DNA of 36,748 bases from Puniceicoccales bacterium (GTDB taxonomy: Bacteria; Verrucomicrobiota; Verrucomicrobiia; Opitutales; JAIRLM01). The stretch is taken from positions 1-36,748 of the forward strand of contig JAITOA010000021.1 in the NCBI GenBank assembly GCA_031290195.1. Reading direction: 5' to 3'. Below, in pieces: positions 1 through 7,806 of the stretch. A program made the position numbers and the translations under genes. Every line of letters begins with the position of its first letter. Positions within the stretch are counted from its first letter, which is position 1. The notes beneath the pieces were generated by a model. It was not told where the DNA came from. It made no database searches and saw nothing but the letters and a program-made list of their open reading frames with translations.

Positions 1-7
1 TTTGAAC

Positions 8-82
8 TGGCTGCTCGAGCAGGGCTCGAACCTGCGACCAATCGGTTAACAGCCGACCGCTCTACCACTGAGCTACCGAGCA
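8..82 (-). tRNA. tRNA-Asn (GUU)
   Basis: Read on the minus strand this folds as a full cloverleaf. The acceptor stem TGCTCGG pairs with TCGAGCA with one G-T pair at its base. The D arm is GCTCAGTGGTAGAGC. The anticodon stem GTCGG/CCGAT encloses the loop CTGTTAA, giving anticodon GTT (asparagine). The T arm is GCAGG-TTCGAGC-CCTGC, and the discriminator base is G. The terminal CCA is encoded in the DNA (TGG at 8-10 on the plus strand). It is transcribed away from the chaperone gene to its right. Confidence 0.97.
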
Positions 83-221
83 AGACGGGCGCCAATGAAC
101 ATTCCAGTGGCGCCATGTCAACGCCGATTTCCATCCATGAATACTTTTTATCCCCGTCGAAAAATTTGATGGAATCTTTTTCTCGTTGCAGGATATCCGC
201 AGCTCTCGTACAATATTTTCC

Positions 222-728
222 ATGGCTATGGATGGGGAACACCTGCTCCGGGAAGTCGGGGAGCGCATGCGTATTCCGCTAAAACTAGATCCGAAGACCT
301 GCCGCTGCGTTGTTAAAAACCGCACCAGCCGGGAGGAGTACCTGATAGAGTTTCCCCCAAAAAATCCCTTTTTGTACATCTACACCGTCCTACGTCCCCT
401 GGACAACGAAGACGACGGGCCGTTTCTCCGCAAACTCTTGACGCTCAATTTATTTGGGCTGCAAACGGACGGCTGCACCATCGGCGTCGACGACGGAAGC
501 AGGAACATTATCCTGCACCTGGCATTTCCCATTGAGTTTGTTTCGGTGCAAATTTTCGTCAATTTGCTAACGAATTTCATCGAAACGGCAAAAAAAATGC
601 GGGCTGGATTGGACGATATCCGGGTCATTGCGACGCGGGAGTTGAAGAAGAAGCAGACCCATTACTCTCCCGCAGAATGCATGGACAAGGAAAAGCCAAA
701 GAACAACATGCGTATCATTCGCATCTAA
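222..728 (+). CDS. CesT/SycE-family type III secretion chaperone (class I)
   Basis: A protein of about 168 residues with the layout of small acidic class I T3S chaperones. An N-terminal helix (GEHLLREVGERMRIPLKLD) is followed by strands around EYLIEFPPKN and FLYIYTVLRPL, a helix LRKLLTLNLFG, the strand pair TIGVDD and IILHLAFP, and a long C-terminal helix (FVNLLTNFIETAKKMRAGL). Such proteins bind the chaperone-binding region of an effector in the cytoplasm and pilot it to the export apparatus. About 30 basic and polar residues follow the fold and look disordered. The start is uncertain: ATG 222 and ATG 228 both fit the family N-terminus, an in-frame TTG at 186 would add 12 residues, and none has a clear ribosome site. 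It is a single gene convergent with the TPR gene at 734. Its substrate is unknown; the effector-like genes from 10101 on and at 32485 are obvious candidates. It could equally be called a Tir-chaperone-like protein of unknown partner. Confidence 0.75.
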   Translation: MAMDGEHLLREVGERMRIPLKLDPKTCRCVVKNRTSREEYLIEFPPKNPFLYIYTVLRPLDNEDDGPFLRKLLTLNLFGLQTDGCTIGVDDGSRNIILHLAFPIEFVSVQIFVNLLTNFIETAKKMRAGLDDIRVIATRELKKKQTHYSPAECMDKEKPKNNMRIIRI

Positions 729-733
729 TGGCA

Positions 734-1114
734 TCACTCGCCTGGGTGGCGCCTTTGCAGATCCCGTACCAGGCTTTTGAATTCCGCGAGATGGTGGAGG
801 GTGGCGAGATCATCGTCCTTCTGGAGCCATCCGGGGTCGTCGAAGCCGAAGTGCATGGCCAACTTGAGGTGATCCAGGGCGAAGCGGGGTTGGCCGGAAC
901 GGGCAAAGCTGCAGGCGAGATTGTAGTGGACGTGGGGGTCCTCCGGAGCCAAAAAACTGGCCCGAATGTCCGTCCGCAGGCCATCTTCCAGGCGGCCGAT
1001 GGAGGAGTAAATTTCCCCGAGACGTTGGAGAACGACGACGTCACGGGTGCATTTTTGCGCCAGCTGCTCAAAGAAAGTGCACTGGAAAGAAATGTCTTCC
1101 TTAAAAGTTTCCAT
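734..1114 (-). CDS. Small TPR protein downstream of argS
   Basis: A 126-residue, almost fully helical protein. The segments VVVLQRLGEIYSSIGRLEDG and PHVHYNLACSFARSGQPRFA match tetratricopeptide repeats (Gly/Ala/Tyr packing positions of the A and B helices). They are followed by LKLAMHFGFDDPGWLQKDDD and LATLHHLAEFKSLVRDL, the capping segment often seen in short bacterial TPR proteins. It is probably a protein-interaction scaffold in the cytoplasm; no catalytic motif is present. The ATG lies 3 bp after the argS stop and is preceded by AAAGGAT, so it is the distal gene of an argS operon. It is not clearly related to the T3S TPR chaperones (SycD type). The specific function is unknown. Confidence 0.8.
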   Translation of the reverse strand: METFKEDISFQCTFFEQLAQKCTRDVVVLQRLGEIYSSIGRLEDGLRTDIRASFLAPEDPHVHYNLACSFARSGQPRFALDHLKLAMHFGFDDPGWLQKDDDLATLHHLAEFKSLVRDLQRRHPGE

Positions 1115-1117
1115 GTT

Positions 1118-2887
1118 TTACATCCTTTCTAGGGTTTCAATGCCGAGCAAATGCAGGCCCGTTTCCAGAAAAAGCAAGGTTCGGTCGCAGAAAACGAGGC
1201 GTCGGGCCACCGCCGCCGGGTCTCCGTCAAAGATTCGGTTGCTTCCGTAGAAGGTGGAAAAATCCCCCGCAAGGGCGTAGAGATAGCCACAGAGGAGATG
1301 GGGACGCAGGTCTTCCACGGTCTGCCGCAGGGCAATGGGAAATTGGACGAGCCTCCGAACCAGGGTTGATTCCTCCGGAGTCCGCGGGGAAAGATCGCGG
1401 TAATCTCGCCACCCCGCCGCCTCCGCCGGCACCCTTCGGAAAATGGCATGGATGCGGGCAACTGCGTACTGCAGGTAGGGGGACGTGTTGCCTTCCAGGG
1501 AAAGCATCTTTTCGAGGGAAAAAACGTAGTCACTGCTCCGGTTTTGGGAGAGATCACCGTACTTAAGTGCTCCGACTCCGACCACCCGGGCAATTTCCCT
1601 CCGCGTGACCCCATCGAATTCCCAGTCCTTCGCATCTAGGGCCGCCAGTGCCCGTCCGATGGCACCGTCGAAGAGCCCTTTTAGTCGGACGGGCTCCCCG
1701 GAGCGGGTTTTTATGGCCTTTCCATCCTCCCCGCAGACCGTACCGAACCACACGTGGCGTAGCCGCGGAAGGGGATAGTTCTTCGCCCGAAACCATTTTT
1801 CCACGGTCAGAAAGAGCTGCTCAAAGTGGTCCCGCTGGCGGGCATCGGTGACGTAGATGATGTCATCGGCGGCGAAATGTTCCACCCGGTAGAGGACGGT
1901 GGCGAGGTCCGTGGAGGCATAGTTGGAGGCTCCGTCGGACTTGCGTATGAGGAAGGGCTGCCGGCAAAAGCACCCATGCTCCGGATGGAAAACCACCAGC
2001 GCACCGCCGTCTTTCCGCGCAATGCCGCATTCCAGCAATTCCCCATATACCCGCTCCACCATGTCCCGGTAGAAGGACTCCCCAAGAACGACGTCAAACT
2101 TCACCGCTGCCAAGTCATAGATCTCCTGGAAAGAGGCATAGGAGAGGGCATTGATGCGTTCCCAGAGACGGCGTCTTTCCTTGTCATTTCCCTGAAGGGC
2201 AGCAAGTTCCGCTCGGGCCTCCCCCAGGACTTCCGGGGACGTCTGGGACGCTACTACCCCCCGCCGGTAAAGATTTTCCAGTAACTCCAGGGAATCTTCC
2301 GCGGAAATGGCATCCAGGTCAATGCCCTCCACACGGATCTGCCGCAGCAAAATGCCAAATTGGGTCCCCCAGTCACCGATGTGATTATCCCGTACCACCG
2401 TGGCGCCGCAGAAGGCCAAAATGCGCTGGAGGGCATCGCCGATGACCAGGGAACGGAGGTGTCCAACGTGCATTTGTTTGGCGCTGTTTGGCCCCGCGTA
2501 GTCCACGACCACCCGGCGACCCGCCCAAGAATCTGCGGCCCCGCGGAGGGCAGCGGCGGAAGCGTAGGTCTGCAGCCAGGAATTCACGGCGAATTCGGAG
2601 AGGGTTAAATTGACAAACCCAGCTCCGGCAACCTCCAGCCGAGCCAAGGCCCCGGAAAGTCCGGCATCTCTCTCCGTAGCTTCTAGGAGCTGTTGTGCAA
2701 GGGCGCGGGGATTTTTGTGGCAAACCTTTCCGTAGGGGAGGACTCCATTCACCTGAAAATCCCCGAATCGGGCCTCAGCCGGCTGGACCTGGGCTTGAAA
2801 GTTTTCCCCGAAGCCGCAGCGGTCTCTCCCAATGGCAGTAACCCTGTCTTCGAGGTGTCGCTGGAGATCAAAAGCAATGATACCCAT
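1118..2887 (-). CDS. argS: Arginyl-tRNA synthetase
   Basis: Class Ia synthetase that charges tRNA-Arg with arginine in the cytoplasm. At 589 residues it is of normal length. The N-terminal tRNA-recognition domain (about 1-110) precedes the Rossmann fold. The ATP-binding motif is present as AGPNSAKQMHVGHLRS (the HIGH signature as HVGH). The equivalent of the KMSK loop is the diverged IKTRSGEPVRLKGL, as is common in ArgRS. The segment GDLSQNRSSDYVFSLEKML is characteristic of ArgRS. The C-terminal helical anticodon-binding domain runs to the end. The ATG at 2887 is fixed by a strong ribosome site (AGGAGGAGGG on the minus strand, plus positions about 2890-2899). The TPR gene follows by 3 bp. Upstream, the T3S tip-gene candidate is on the same strand but appears to be separated by a terminator. 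Confidence 0.97.
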   Translation of the reverse strand: MGIIAFDLQRHLEDRVTAIGRDRCGFGENFQAQVQPAEARFGDFQVNGVLPYGKVCHKNPRALAQQLLEATERDAGLSGALARLEVAGAGFVNLTLSEFAVNSWLQTYASAAALRGAADSWAGRRVVVDYAGPNSAKQMHVGHLRSLVIGDALQRILAFCGATVVRDNHIGDWGTQFGILLRQIRVEGIDLDAISAEDSLELLENLYRRGVVASQTSPEVLGEARAELAALQGNDKERRRLWERINALSYASFQEIYDLAAVKFDVVLGESFYRDMVERVYGELLECGIARKDGGALVVFHPEHGCFCRQPFLIRKSDGASNYASTDLATVLYRVEHFAADDIIYVTDARQRDHFEQLFLTVEKWFRAKNYPLPRLRHVWFGTVCGEDGKAIKTRSGEPVRLKGLFDGAIGRALAALDAKDWEFDGVTRREIARVVGVGALKYGDLSQNRSSDYVFSLEKMLSLEGNTSPYLQYAVARIHAIFRRVPAEAAGWRDYRDLSPRTPEESTLVRRLVQFPIALRQTVEDLRPHLLCGYLYALAGDFSTFYGSNRIFDGDPAAVARRLVFCDRTLLFLETGLHLLGIETLERM

Positions 2888-2924
2888 GGCCCTCCTCCTA
2901 GAAATTTCCCCATCGGACGTCTAG

Positions 2925-2950
2925 AAAATTCCCCGGGAAGTCTCCGGGAA
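2925..2950 (-). terminator. Probable Rho-independent terminator after the T3S operon
   Basis: On the minus strand TTCCCGG, a seven-base loop and CCGGGGAA form a GC-rich stem with one bulged G, followed directly by TTTT. It lies between the stop of the needle-tip candidate gene (2978) and the argS ribosome site. It would end the T3S transcript and leave argS to its own promoter. The stem is short and the T-run is only four bases, so the call is moderate. Confidence 0.42.
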
Positions 2951-2977
2951 CCGCCACCGCTCCGCAGAAATCAAAAT

Positions 2978-4126
2978 CTAGCGCATGTTCCGCGTGACTG
3001 TCTTCGCGGTCTCTTCCACCTTCGCCACGATGGCCGTTGCCGTGGAAAAGCTTGCCTGCAGATCCCCGTTTACCACTCCGATCATCGTACTGACTCCGTT
3101 GAGATTATTATTGATCACGTCCATGGCCTGCCGGATGATGTCGCACATACTTTTCAAGTCTTGCTTGTTCATAACGCAGGGTTCACCGTCTTCCATTTCA
3201 CCGCATATTAGTGTGTACTCCGGATGAATGGTCGTTTTATTTCCATTTTCACATAAAATTTCACCGGTCTCCGTTTGTGCATCGAAACGCATGTACTTTA
3301 CCCCATATCCGTCAAGCAAACCAGGTGTCGACGATTTCAACTCCACAGATAATTTGTCAGAACTCTCGGCTGCTTGTATAAGTGTATTTTGTTCAACGTC
3401 AGTATAAACTGGAAGACTCTCACCCGCAGCAGAATCTATTACAGATAGAATATTCATATATTTAACAACGCCATCATGCACTAAAAAAGCATACTCATCA
3501 TTCCAATGAGGGGTTTCAGTATGAGTTCCAAAACAGTCTTCGTAGTACTTAATACTGCGATATATATATTTACTTATTGCTCCAACAACAACGTTTGTCT
3601 TCGGAAGATCGATGCCCAAATTTTTCAAAATATCTATTTCTTCCGGAGATACTTTGGCAAAGCCCTTGTTGACAAGGCCCGACTGGACAATTGCATACTT
3701 TTGGAATGAATGGGCCAGCTGGGCTAACTTTTTATTCATATCTTCGGCATCATCTAGAAGATCATTGAGAAATGCCATTTGATAATTTGATACCTGGTAG
3801 ATGATTCCGAGAACGATCATTTGCATGTCCATGCGCTGCTTTGCAGCGGCCGTGGGCACGGCAAGGTGAGTGTAGTGAATGTAGAAGGTTTCGCCGCTCT
3901 TCGTGATTTTTATGAATTCGCCGCCCGGATCCTCCGCGAAGGTGGCATCCTGCTGGGCCCGATAGTAGGTAATTTTACCGTTGACATTGCCGATTTCGCT
4001 GGCACCATAGGCGCCTTCCAGCAGAGAAGCCGTGGTCTCTCCGCTCCGCTTGACCGTACCCAGCAGGCCGTAGTACACGCTATACGTGGCAAAATTGTCC
4101 GTGGTATTCACTGGCTTAGAACTCAT
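2978..4126 (-). CDS. Candidate T3S needle-tip protein (LcrV/EspA-like, SctA)
   Basis: A 382-residue protein without signal peptide or membrane segment. A long helix spans about residues 95-155 and runs into the segment LAQLAHSFQKYAIVQSGL. That segment resembles the first coiled-coil helix of Yersinia LcrV, which I remember as reading LAELTAELKIYSVIQAEI. A second long helix without prolines closes the protein (about 321-382, LKSMCDIIRQAMDVINNNLN onward), as in LcrV and EspA, where the two helices pack as a coiled coil. The central 160-320 region is a mixed domain rich in Tyr, Asp and Glu. The gene directly follows sctV by 65 bp, the lcrV side of Ysc operons. ATG 4126 has a strong GAGGAGG site. 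The DNA for the middle (about 3190-3720) is clearly more AT-rich than both ends. Such proteins sit at the needle tip and guide translocator insertion. The family call rests on architecture and synteny; a secreted filament subunit or effector is the alternative. Confidence 0.5.
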   Translation of the reverse strand: MSSKPVNTTDNFATYSVYYGLLGTVKRSGETTASLLEGAYGASEIGNVNGKITYYRAQQDATFAEDPGGEFIKITKSGETFYIHYTHLAVPTAAAKQRMDMQMIVLGIIYQVSNYQMAFLNDLLDDAEDMNKKLAQLAHSFQKYAIVQSGLVNKGFAKVSPEEIDILKNLGIDLPKTNVVVGAISKYIYRSIKYYEDCFGTHTETPHWNDEYAFLVHDGVVKYMNILSVIDSAAGESLPVYTDVEQNTLIQAAESSDKLSVELKSSTPGLLDGYGVKYMRFDAQTETGEILCENGNKTTIHPEYTLICGEMEDGEPCVMNKQDLKSMCDIIRQAMDVINNNLNGVSTMIGVVNGDLQASFSTATAIVAKVEETAKTVTRNMR

Positions 4127-4191
4127 CTCTTTTCCCTCCTCTTTTTTTGCCTACTCATTTGCCGATTCCATGGAAAAAACACCGCTTCCCC

Positions 4192-6297
4192 TCACCCCCT
4201 CGGCAGGACGATGCGGCCCAGCGGCTGGATGGTAATTTCTTCGGTGAGTTCCTGGTGGGAAAGCACTGGCAACTCGTAGAGGTCCAGCTCGATGAGCTTT
4301 CGAACGTAGCGGCGGATGTCCATGGACGTAAGCAGCACCGGTTTCTGCTCCAGTCGGGACAGATCGCCCACCTCCTGCTTGATGCCGCGGAGAATGCGCT
4401 TGGCCATGTCGGGCTCCAGGGCCAGGTAGGAGCCGGCGGAGGTCTGTCGGATGGCCTTTCGGATGGTGTCCTCGATGGTGGGATCCAGGAGGTAGGCGGC
4501 CAAAATATTTTGTCCTCCGGAAAATTTGTAGCTGATGTAGCGCTTCATCGTGGTTCGCACGTAGTCGGCCAGCAGCACCGGCTCCTTCTCCTTCTGCCCC
4601 CAGTCGATGAGGGCCTGGAGAATGGACTTCAGGTTGCGGATGGAAATTTCCTCCTGCACGAGACGCTGCAGTACCTCGGTAATCTTCTGCACGGGGAGAA
4701 TGCGCATCACTTCCCGAACAATTTCCGGAGAACTTTTTTCGAATTGCTCCGTCAGAAAACGGGTCTCCTGGAGGCCAATGAAGTCCCCCGCATAGCGCTT
4801 CAGGACGAAGGACAAATGGTAGGTAAAAATTTCCGGCGTGCGGAGAAACTTTACCCCGGCTTTTTCCAGCTGGGGAATATGTTTTTCGGCCACCCACAGA
4901 GCTAGAACGTTGGGCAAAAATGGCGTCTCTTCCTGGAAAGGAATGCCCAAAATATTGAGATTCTCCTTGGATTCCCGGACAATGACGGACTTGGCAACCA
5001 ATTTTCCCTGGGAAATGGGAACTTCCTGGAGCAGAATCTGGTAACTTCCGGAGGCCAGATTTTCATTGAAGCGCAGGTGGATGCCGGGGAACGGCACGCC
5101 GAGGTCGTGGTAGAGGGCCCTACGGACCTGCATGAGCTGCTCGTTGAGGGTCTCCGCCTCGATGGAAGATTCGATGGAGGTGGCCACATCCAGCATGAGG
5201 GGGACCGTAACGGAGAAGGGTTCTTCCTTTTCCTCCGTTTTTTCCGGCATCGTCGCCTCCGCATCCCCCTTCACTCCCGGCTTCGCCGCCTTTTTCCTCC
5301 GCTTTCGACTCTTTCCGGAGGCAAGGTTAGTGAAGGTTCTCCCGGCTATGAAGATTGTCCCACCGAGGGTAAGGAAGGCGGGCTTTGGAAACCCGGGAAG
5401 AAGGGCGAAGAGAAGGGCTATGGATCCGGCTAGCATCATGGCCTTGGGCTGATTAATCACCTGGTTGAAAATTTCCTTGCCCAGGGGCATCTTGTCTTCG
5501 GAGGAAACGCGGGTGACGATGATGCCGGCGGTGATGGAAATCATAATGGCGGGAATCTGGGAAACGAGGCCGTCGCCGATGGTAAGGATGGAGTAGACCT
5601 TGAGGGCCTTCTCCATGGGCATCCCCTTCTGACTGACGCCGATAATGAGCCCGGCAATGATGTTGATGGCCGTGATGATGAGACTGCAAATGGCATCTCC
5701 CTTGACAAATTTCATGGCCCCGTCCATGGCGCCGTAGAGTTGATTCTCCTTCTCCAGGTTTGACCGGCGCCGCTTCCCTTCCTCCACATCGATGGTACCC
5801 GCCCGCATGTCGGCGTCGATGGACATCTGCTTTCCGGGCATGGCGTCCAGAGTGAAGCGGGCCCCCACCTCCGCCACGCGTTCGGAGCCCTTCGTAATCA
5901 CGAGGAAGTTAACGACGATGATGATGAGAAAGATCACGGCGCCGACGACGAAGTTTCCGCCCACAACGAACTGGCCGAAGGTAAAAATGATTTTCCCGGC
6001 GCTGGCGTGGAGCAGGATCATCCGGGTCGTGGAGATGCTGAGTGCCATTCGGAAGAGCGTCGTAAAAAGAAGCAAACTTGGGAAAGATGAGAAAGCTAAA
6101 ACCCCTGAAATATAGAGGGACATCATCATCATTATTACGGAAATGGTGAGATTAGTTGCGATGAGCAGGTCCACCATTCCCTCGGAGAGGGGCACGATCA
6201 TCAGGGCCAGCACCATGATGATCAACCCGGCCAGCATGACGTCGCTGACCCGGCTAAACCGCATAACTCCGTTTTCAATTCTATCTGCTATGCTCAC
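4192..6297 (-). CDS. sctV: T3S export-gate protein SctV (LcrD/YscV/InvA family)
   Basis: The nonameric inner-membrane export gate of the injectisome, which passes substrates from the cytoplasmic sorting platform to the export channel. At 701 residues it matches the family. About 330 N-terminal residues hold roughly eight membrane helices. The FHIPEP signature region reads GARFTLDAMPGKQMSIDADM. After a charged linker (about 330-365) comes the cytoplasmic ring domain from about 370 to 701. Wording such as ITKGSERVAEVGARF fits T3S SctV rather than flagellar FlhA, and no flagellar genes are nearby. The start is GTG at 6297, with AAAGGAA about 9 bases upstream lying inside the 3' end of sctY; the two genes overlap by 17 bp, which suggests translational coupling. 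Its chaperone partners SctX and SctY are encoded just upstream. Confidence 0.97.
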   Translation of the reverse strand: MSIADRIENGVMRFSRVSDVMLAGLIIMVLALMIVPLSEGMVDLLIATNLTISVIMMMMSLYISGVLAFSSFPSLLLFTTLFRMALSISTTRMILLHASAGKIIFTFGQFVVGGNFVVGAVIFLIIIVVNFLVITKGSERVAEVGARFTLDAMPGKQMSIDADMRAGTIDVEEGKRRRSNLEKENQLYGAMDGAMKFVKGDAICSLIITAINIIAGLIIGVSQKGMPMEKALKVYSILTIGDGLVSQIPAIMISITAGIIVTRVSSEDKMPLGKEIFNQVINQPKAMMLAGSIALLFALLPGFPKPAFLTLGGTIFIAGRTFTNLASGKSRKRRKKAAKPGVKGDAEATMPEKTEEKEEPFSVTVPLMLDVATSIESSIEAETLNEQLMQVRRALYHDLGVPFPGIHLRFNENLASGSYQILLQEVPISQGKLVAKSVIVRESKENLNILGIPFQEETPFLPNVLALWVAEKHIPQLEKAGVKFLRTPEIFTYHLSFVLKRYAGDFIGLQETRFLTEQFEKSSPEIVREVMRILPVQKITEVLQRLVQEEISIRNLKSILQALIDWGQKEKEPVLLADYVRTTMKRYISYKFSGGQNILAAYLLDPTIEDTIRKAIRQTSAGSYLALEPDMAKRILRGIKQEVGDLSRLEQKPVLLTSMDIRRYVRKLIELDLYELPVLSHQELTEEITIQPLGRIVLPRG

Positions 6298-6820
6298 GGT
6301 CCAGTTCCTTTCTCGCTATAAACCTCAGAACGCGCTTCCAAATTCCTTCGGTGCCGCGGAGCGATGCACCGACGGTTTTTTTATCCGGAGCCGCCGTTGG
6401 CAATCCCGCCCCCTTGGCCGGAATCGGTGAATTTCCGCGCTTCGATGCCGCCCGCGTAAGAAATGAATGGCGGGTGGGTTCCGTCAATGTCCGGTCCTTC
6501 TCAATCGCAAGAAAGCGATCCAGCTCCCTCCGCGCCTCCGCATCCCGGCCAAGGTGCCAGAACACATTGCCGTGGAGGAGAAGAAAGGCGCTTCTTTCCT
6601 TGGGGGAAAACTGCGAAAGGTCAATGGTCTCCAAAAGATGGAGGGCCACGGCGTACTGCCCAGCCTGAACCAGACAATAGGCGTAGGTCATTGTCAGCAG
6701 CGGCTGCTCGTCGGCAAGCTCAAAGAGAGCCGCATAGATGATACGCGCCTCATCGGACTTTCCGTACTGCAAGTAGAGGTATCCCAGCAGTTCTAAAAAT
6801 TCCCTATCTCCCCGTTCCAC
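6281..6820 (-). CDS. sctY: SctY-like T3S TPR chaperone (YscY family)
   Basis: A 179-residue protein. Residues 1-115 are three TPR-like helical hairpins (REFLELLGYLYLQYGKSDEA, PLLTMTYAYCLVQAGQYAVA, AFLLLHGNVFWHLGRDAEAR) ending in LDRFLAIEKD. This resembles YscY, which begins with a similar FLLLNGWLQLQ-type helix and ends with an LELK segment. YscY binds YscX, and the pair docks on YscV and is needed for early substrate export. The gene order X-Y-V here is the same. About 65 extra C-terminal residues (basic, Pro/Gly-rich) are not in YscY. Part of this tail overlaps the start of sctV, so it may exist only because of the overlap. The start is GTG 6820, preceded by GAGGGAA right after the sctX stop. 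A generic TPR chaperone (SctG type) is the alternative. Confidence 0.65.
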   Translation of the reverse strand: MERGDREFLELLGYLYLQYGKSDEARIIYAALFELADEQPLLTMTYAYCLVQAGQYAVALHLLETIDLSQFSPKERSAFLLLHGNVFWHLGRDAEARRELDRFLAIEKDRTLTEPTRHSFLTRAASKRGNSPIPAKGAGLPTAAPDKKTVGASLRGTEGIWKRVLRFIARKELDREHSR

Positions 6821-6830
6821 GGCGCTTCCC

Positions 6831-7274
6831 TCATCCCATTAAAATCATTAGCCGGTACTGCTCCAGCAACTCATTGCGACCTGCTTCTTCGGCCAACTGC
6901 GACTTCAAATCTGCCAGCAATGCGTCGATGGCCTCCGCCGACTGCTGCCCCATTTTTCCCCTATAATCCTTTAAAAATTTTTGTAACTGCACCAGATGGG
7001 CCCGAAAGTGCACCGGAACAAGCATGGACCGATTCTTAACCTGCGGTTGCAATACCTCCAGCAAAATGGTTTCAAAAGTTTGCAAGTCGACGATGGCCTT
7101 CAGTCGCTGTTCCATTCTCCCCACGCTTGGGTCTAGGGTGGAAGTCTGTGGGAGTTCGGGCATCTTCCCCTGGTTGCGATTGGTGGTAATTTTGATGAGC
7201 CCAATGTTGAAGGAATACTGGGAGGGATCGACGGGACGGCCGGGAGATTGACGCTGCTGGTTTTGGTTGTTCAT
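6831..7274 (-). CDS. sctX: SctX-like T3S early secreted protein (YscX family)
   Basis: A 147-residue protein placed immediately before the SctY-like gene. The N-terminal 50 residues are polar, with many Gln, Asn and Pro, as expected for a T3S signal. The remainder is helical: SVGRMEQRLKAIVDLQTFET, a conserved-looking FRAHLVQLQKFLKDY, and a leucine-rich C-terminus (LLADLKSQLAEEAGRNELLE and then YRLMILMG). YscX has the same plan, with a YRRELDTLQSLL-type helix and an LLQIILNLLHKV-type end that binds YscY. The similarity is architectural and positional and I have not aligned it. ATG 7274 has AGGGGGAA as ribosome site. YscX is itself exported and acts with YscY and YscV in the export gate. Confidence 0.5.
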   Translation of the reverse strand: MNNQNQQRQSPGRPVDPSQYSFNIGLIKITTNRNQGKMPELPQTSTLDPSVGRMEQRLKAIVDLQTFETILLEVLQPQVKNRSMLVPVHFRAHLVQLQKFLKDYRGKMGQQSAEAIDALLADLKSQLAEEAGRNELLEQYRLMILMG

Positions 7275-7285
7275 TGCCGTTCCCC

Positions 7286-7654
7286 CTAGCTTTGTTGCAA
7301 CTTTAATAAGGCCCGTAAAATTTGGACCAGGGCCATGTCCAGCGCCGTGGCGAAGAGCTGCCCCGGTTCCAGGCGAACGATAAATCCGACGCGACCGGCT
7401 TCATCGGAAGCAAAATTCATGGCCATTCCAATCAGCCGAGAAGGGTCACAGATGCGCAGGCCTTCCAATAAAAATTTTACCGGTGGATGCTCATTTTCGA
7501 TGAACACGTACATGCAGGGATGTCCTTCCAGGGAAGCGTCCACCACCAGCTCTCCGACGCCGGACAGCGAGGTACGGGCCACATTATCCTGGTCCAACTG
7601 CATGGAAGACAGGGAATTTCGCTCTGAAAAAATTTGCAACTCGTCCGCCAACAT
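7286..7654 (-). CDS. SycN-like T3S chaperone, first gene of the sctV operon
   Basis: A 122-residue protein of class I chaperone size. It has strand-rich segments (LSGVGELVVDASLEG, CMYVFIENE, RVGFIVRLEPG) between helices and ends in a leucine-rich helix, ATALDMALVQILRALLKLQ. In Yersinia the gene before yscX is sycN, whose product has a similar ending and forms with YscB the chaperone of the gatekeeper YopN. The position here is the same: 11 bp before the SctX-like gene on the same strand. No gatekeeper gene (SctW/YopN-TyeA) precedes it; a divergent phage module lies there instead. ATG 7654 is well placed but has no clear ribosome site. It could be another class I chaperone or a diverged export component. 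Confidence 0.5.
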   Translation of the reverse strand: MLADELQIFSERNSLSSMQLDQDNVARTSLSGVGELVVDASLEGHPCMYVFIENEHPPVKFLLEGLRICDPSRLIGMAMNFASDEAGRVGFIVRLEPGQLFATALDMALVQILRALLKLQQS

Positions 7655-7806
7655 CCCGTATGGTTACGGAGCCTAATGGACACCGCGCACTTTGTCCATG
7701 GTAAAAAATAACGGAGACAACCCCCAACCATCGCAGCTGGAGAAACGGTGCCAGTGCTCCGGTTCCCAAAGTGCTTCATATTTCTCTCCCGTGCTAAACT
7801 TAGGTC
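7655..7806. other. Divergent intergenic region between the T3S operon and the phage module
   Basis: This 152-bp stretch must carry the promoters of the T3S operon (leftward) and of the phage-derived genes (rightward). I see A/T-rich patches (for example GGTAAAAAATAACGG near 7696) but no convincing pair of promoter hexamers and no clear operator. Small reading frames through it are not supported. Confidence 0.3.

Noticed and set aside
677-1132. Plus-strand frame of 151 codons opposite the small TPR gene
   Set aside because: The minus-strand product has real TPR motifs and a ribosome site; the plus-strand product has none.
4147-4905. Long plus-strand open frame (252 codons) inside sctV
   Set aside because: It is antisense to a clearly conserved gene; its protein is low-complexity and shows no domain.
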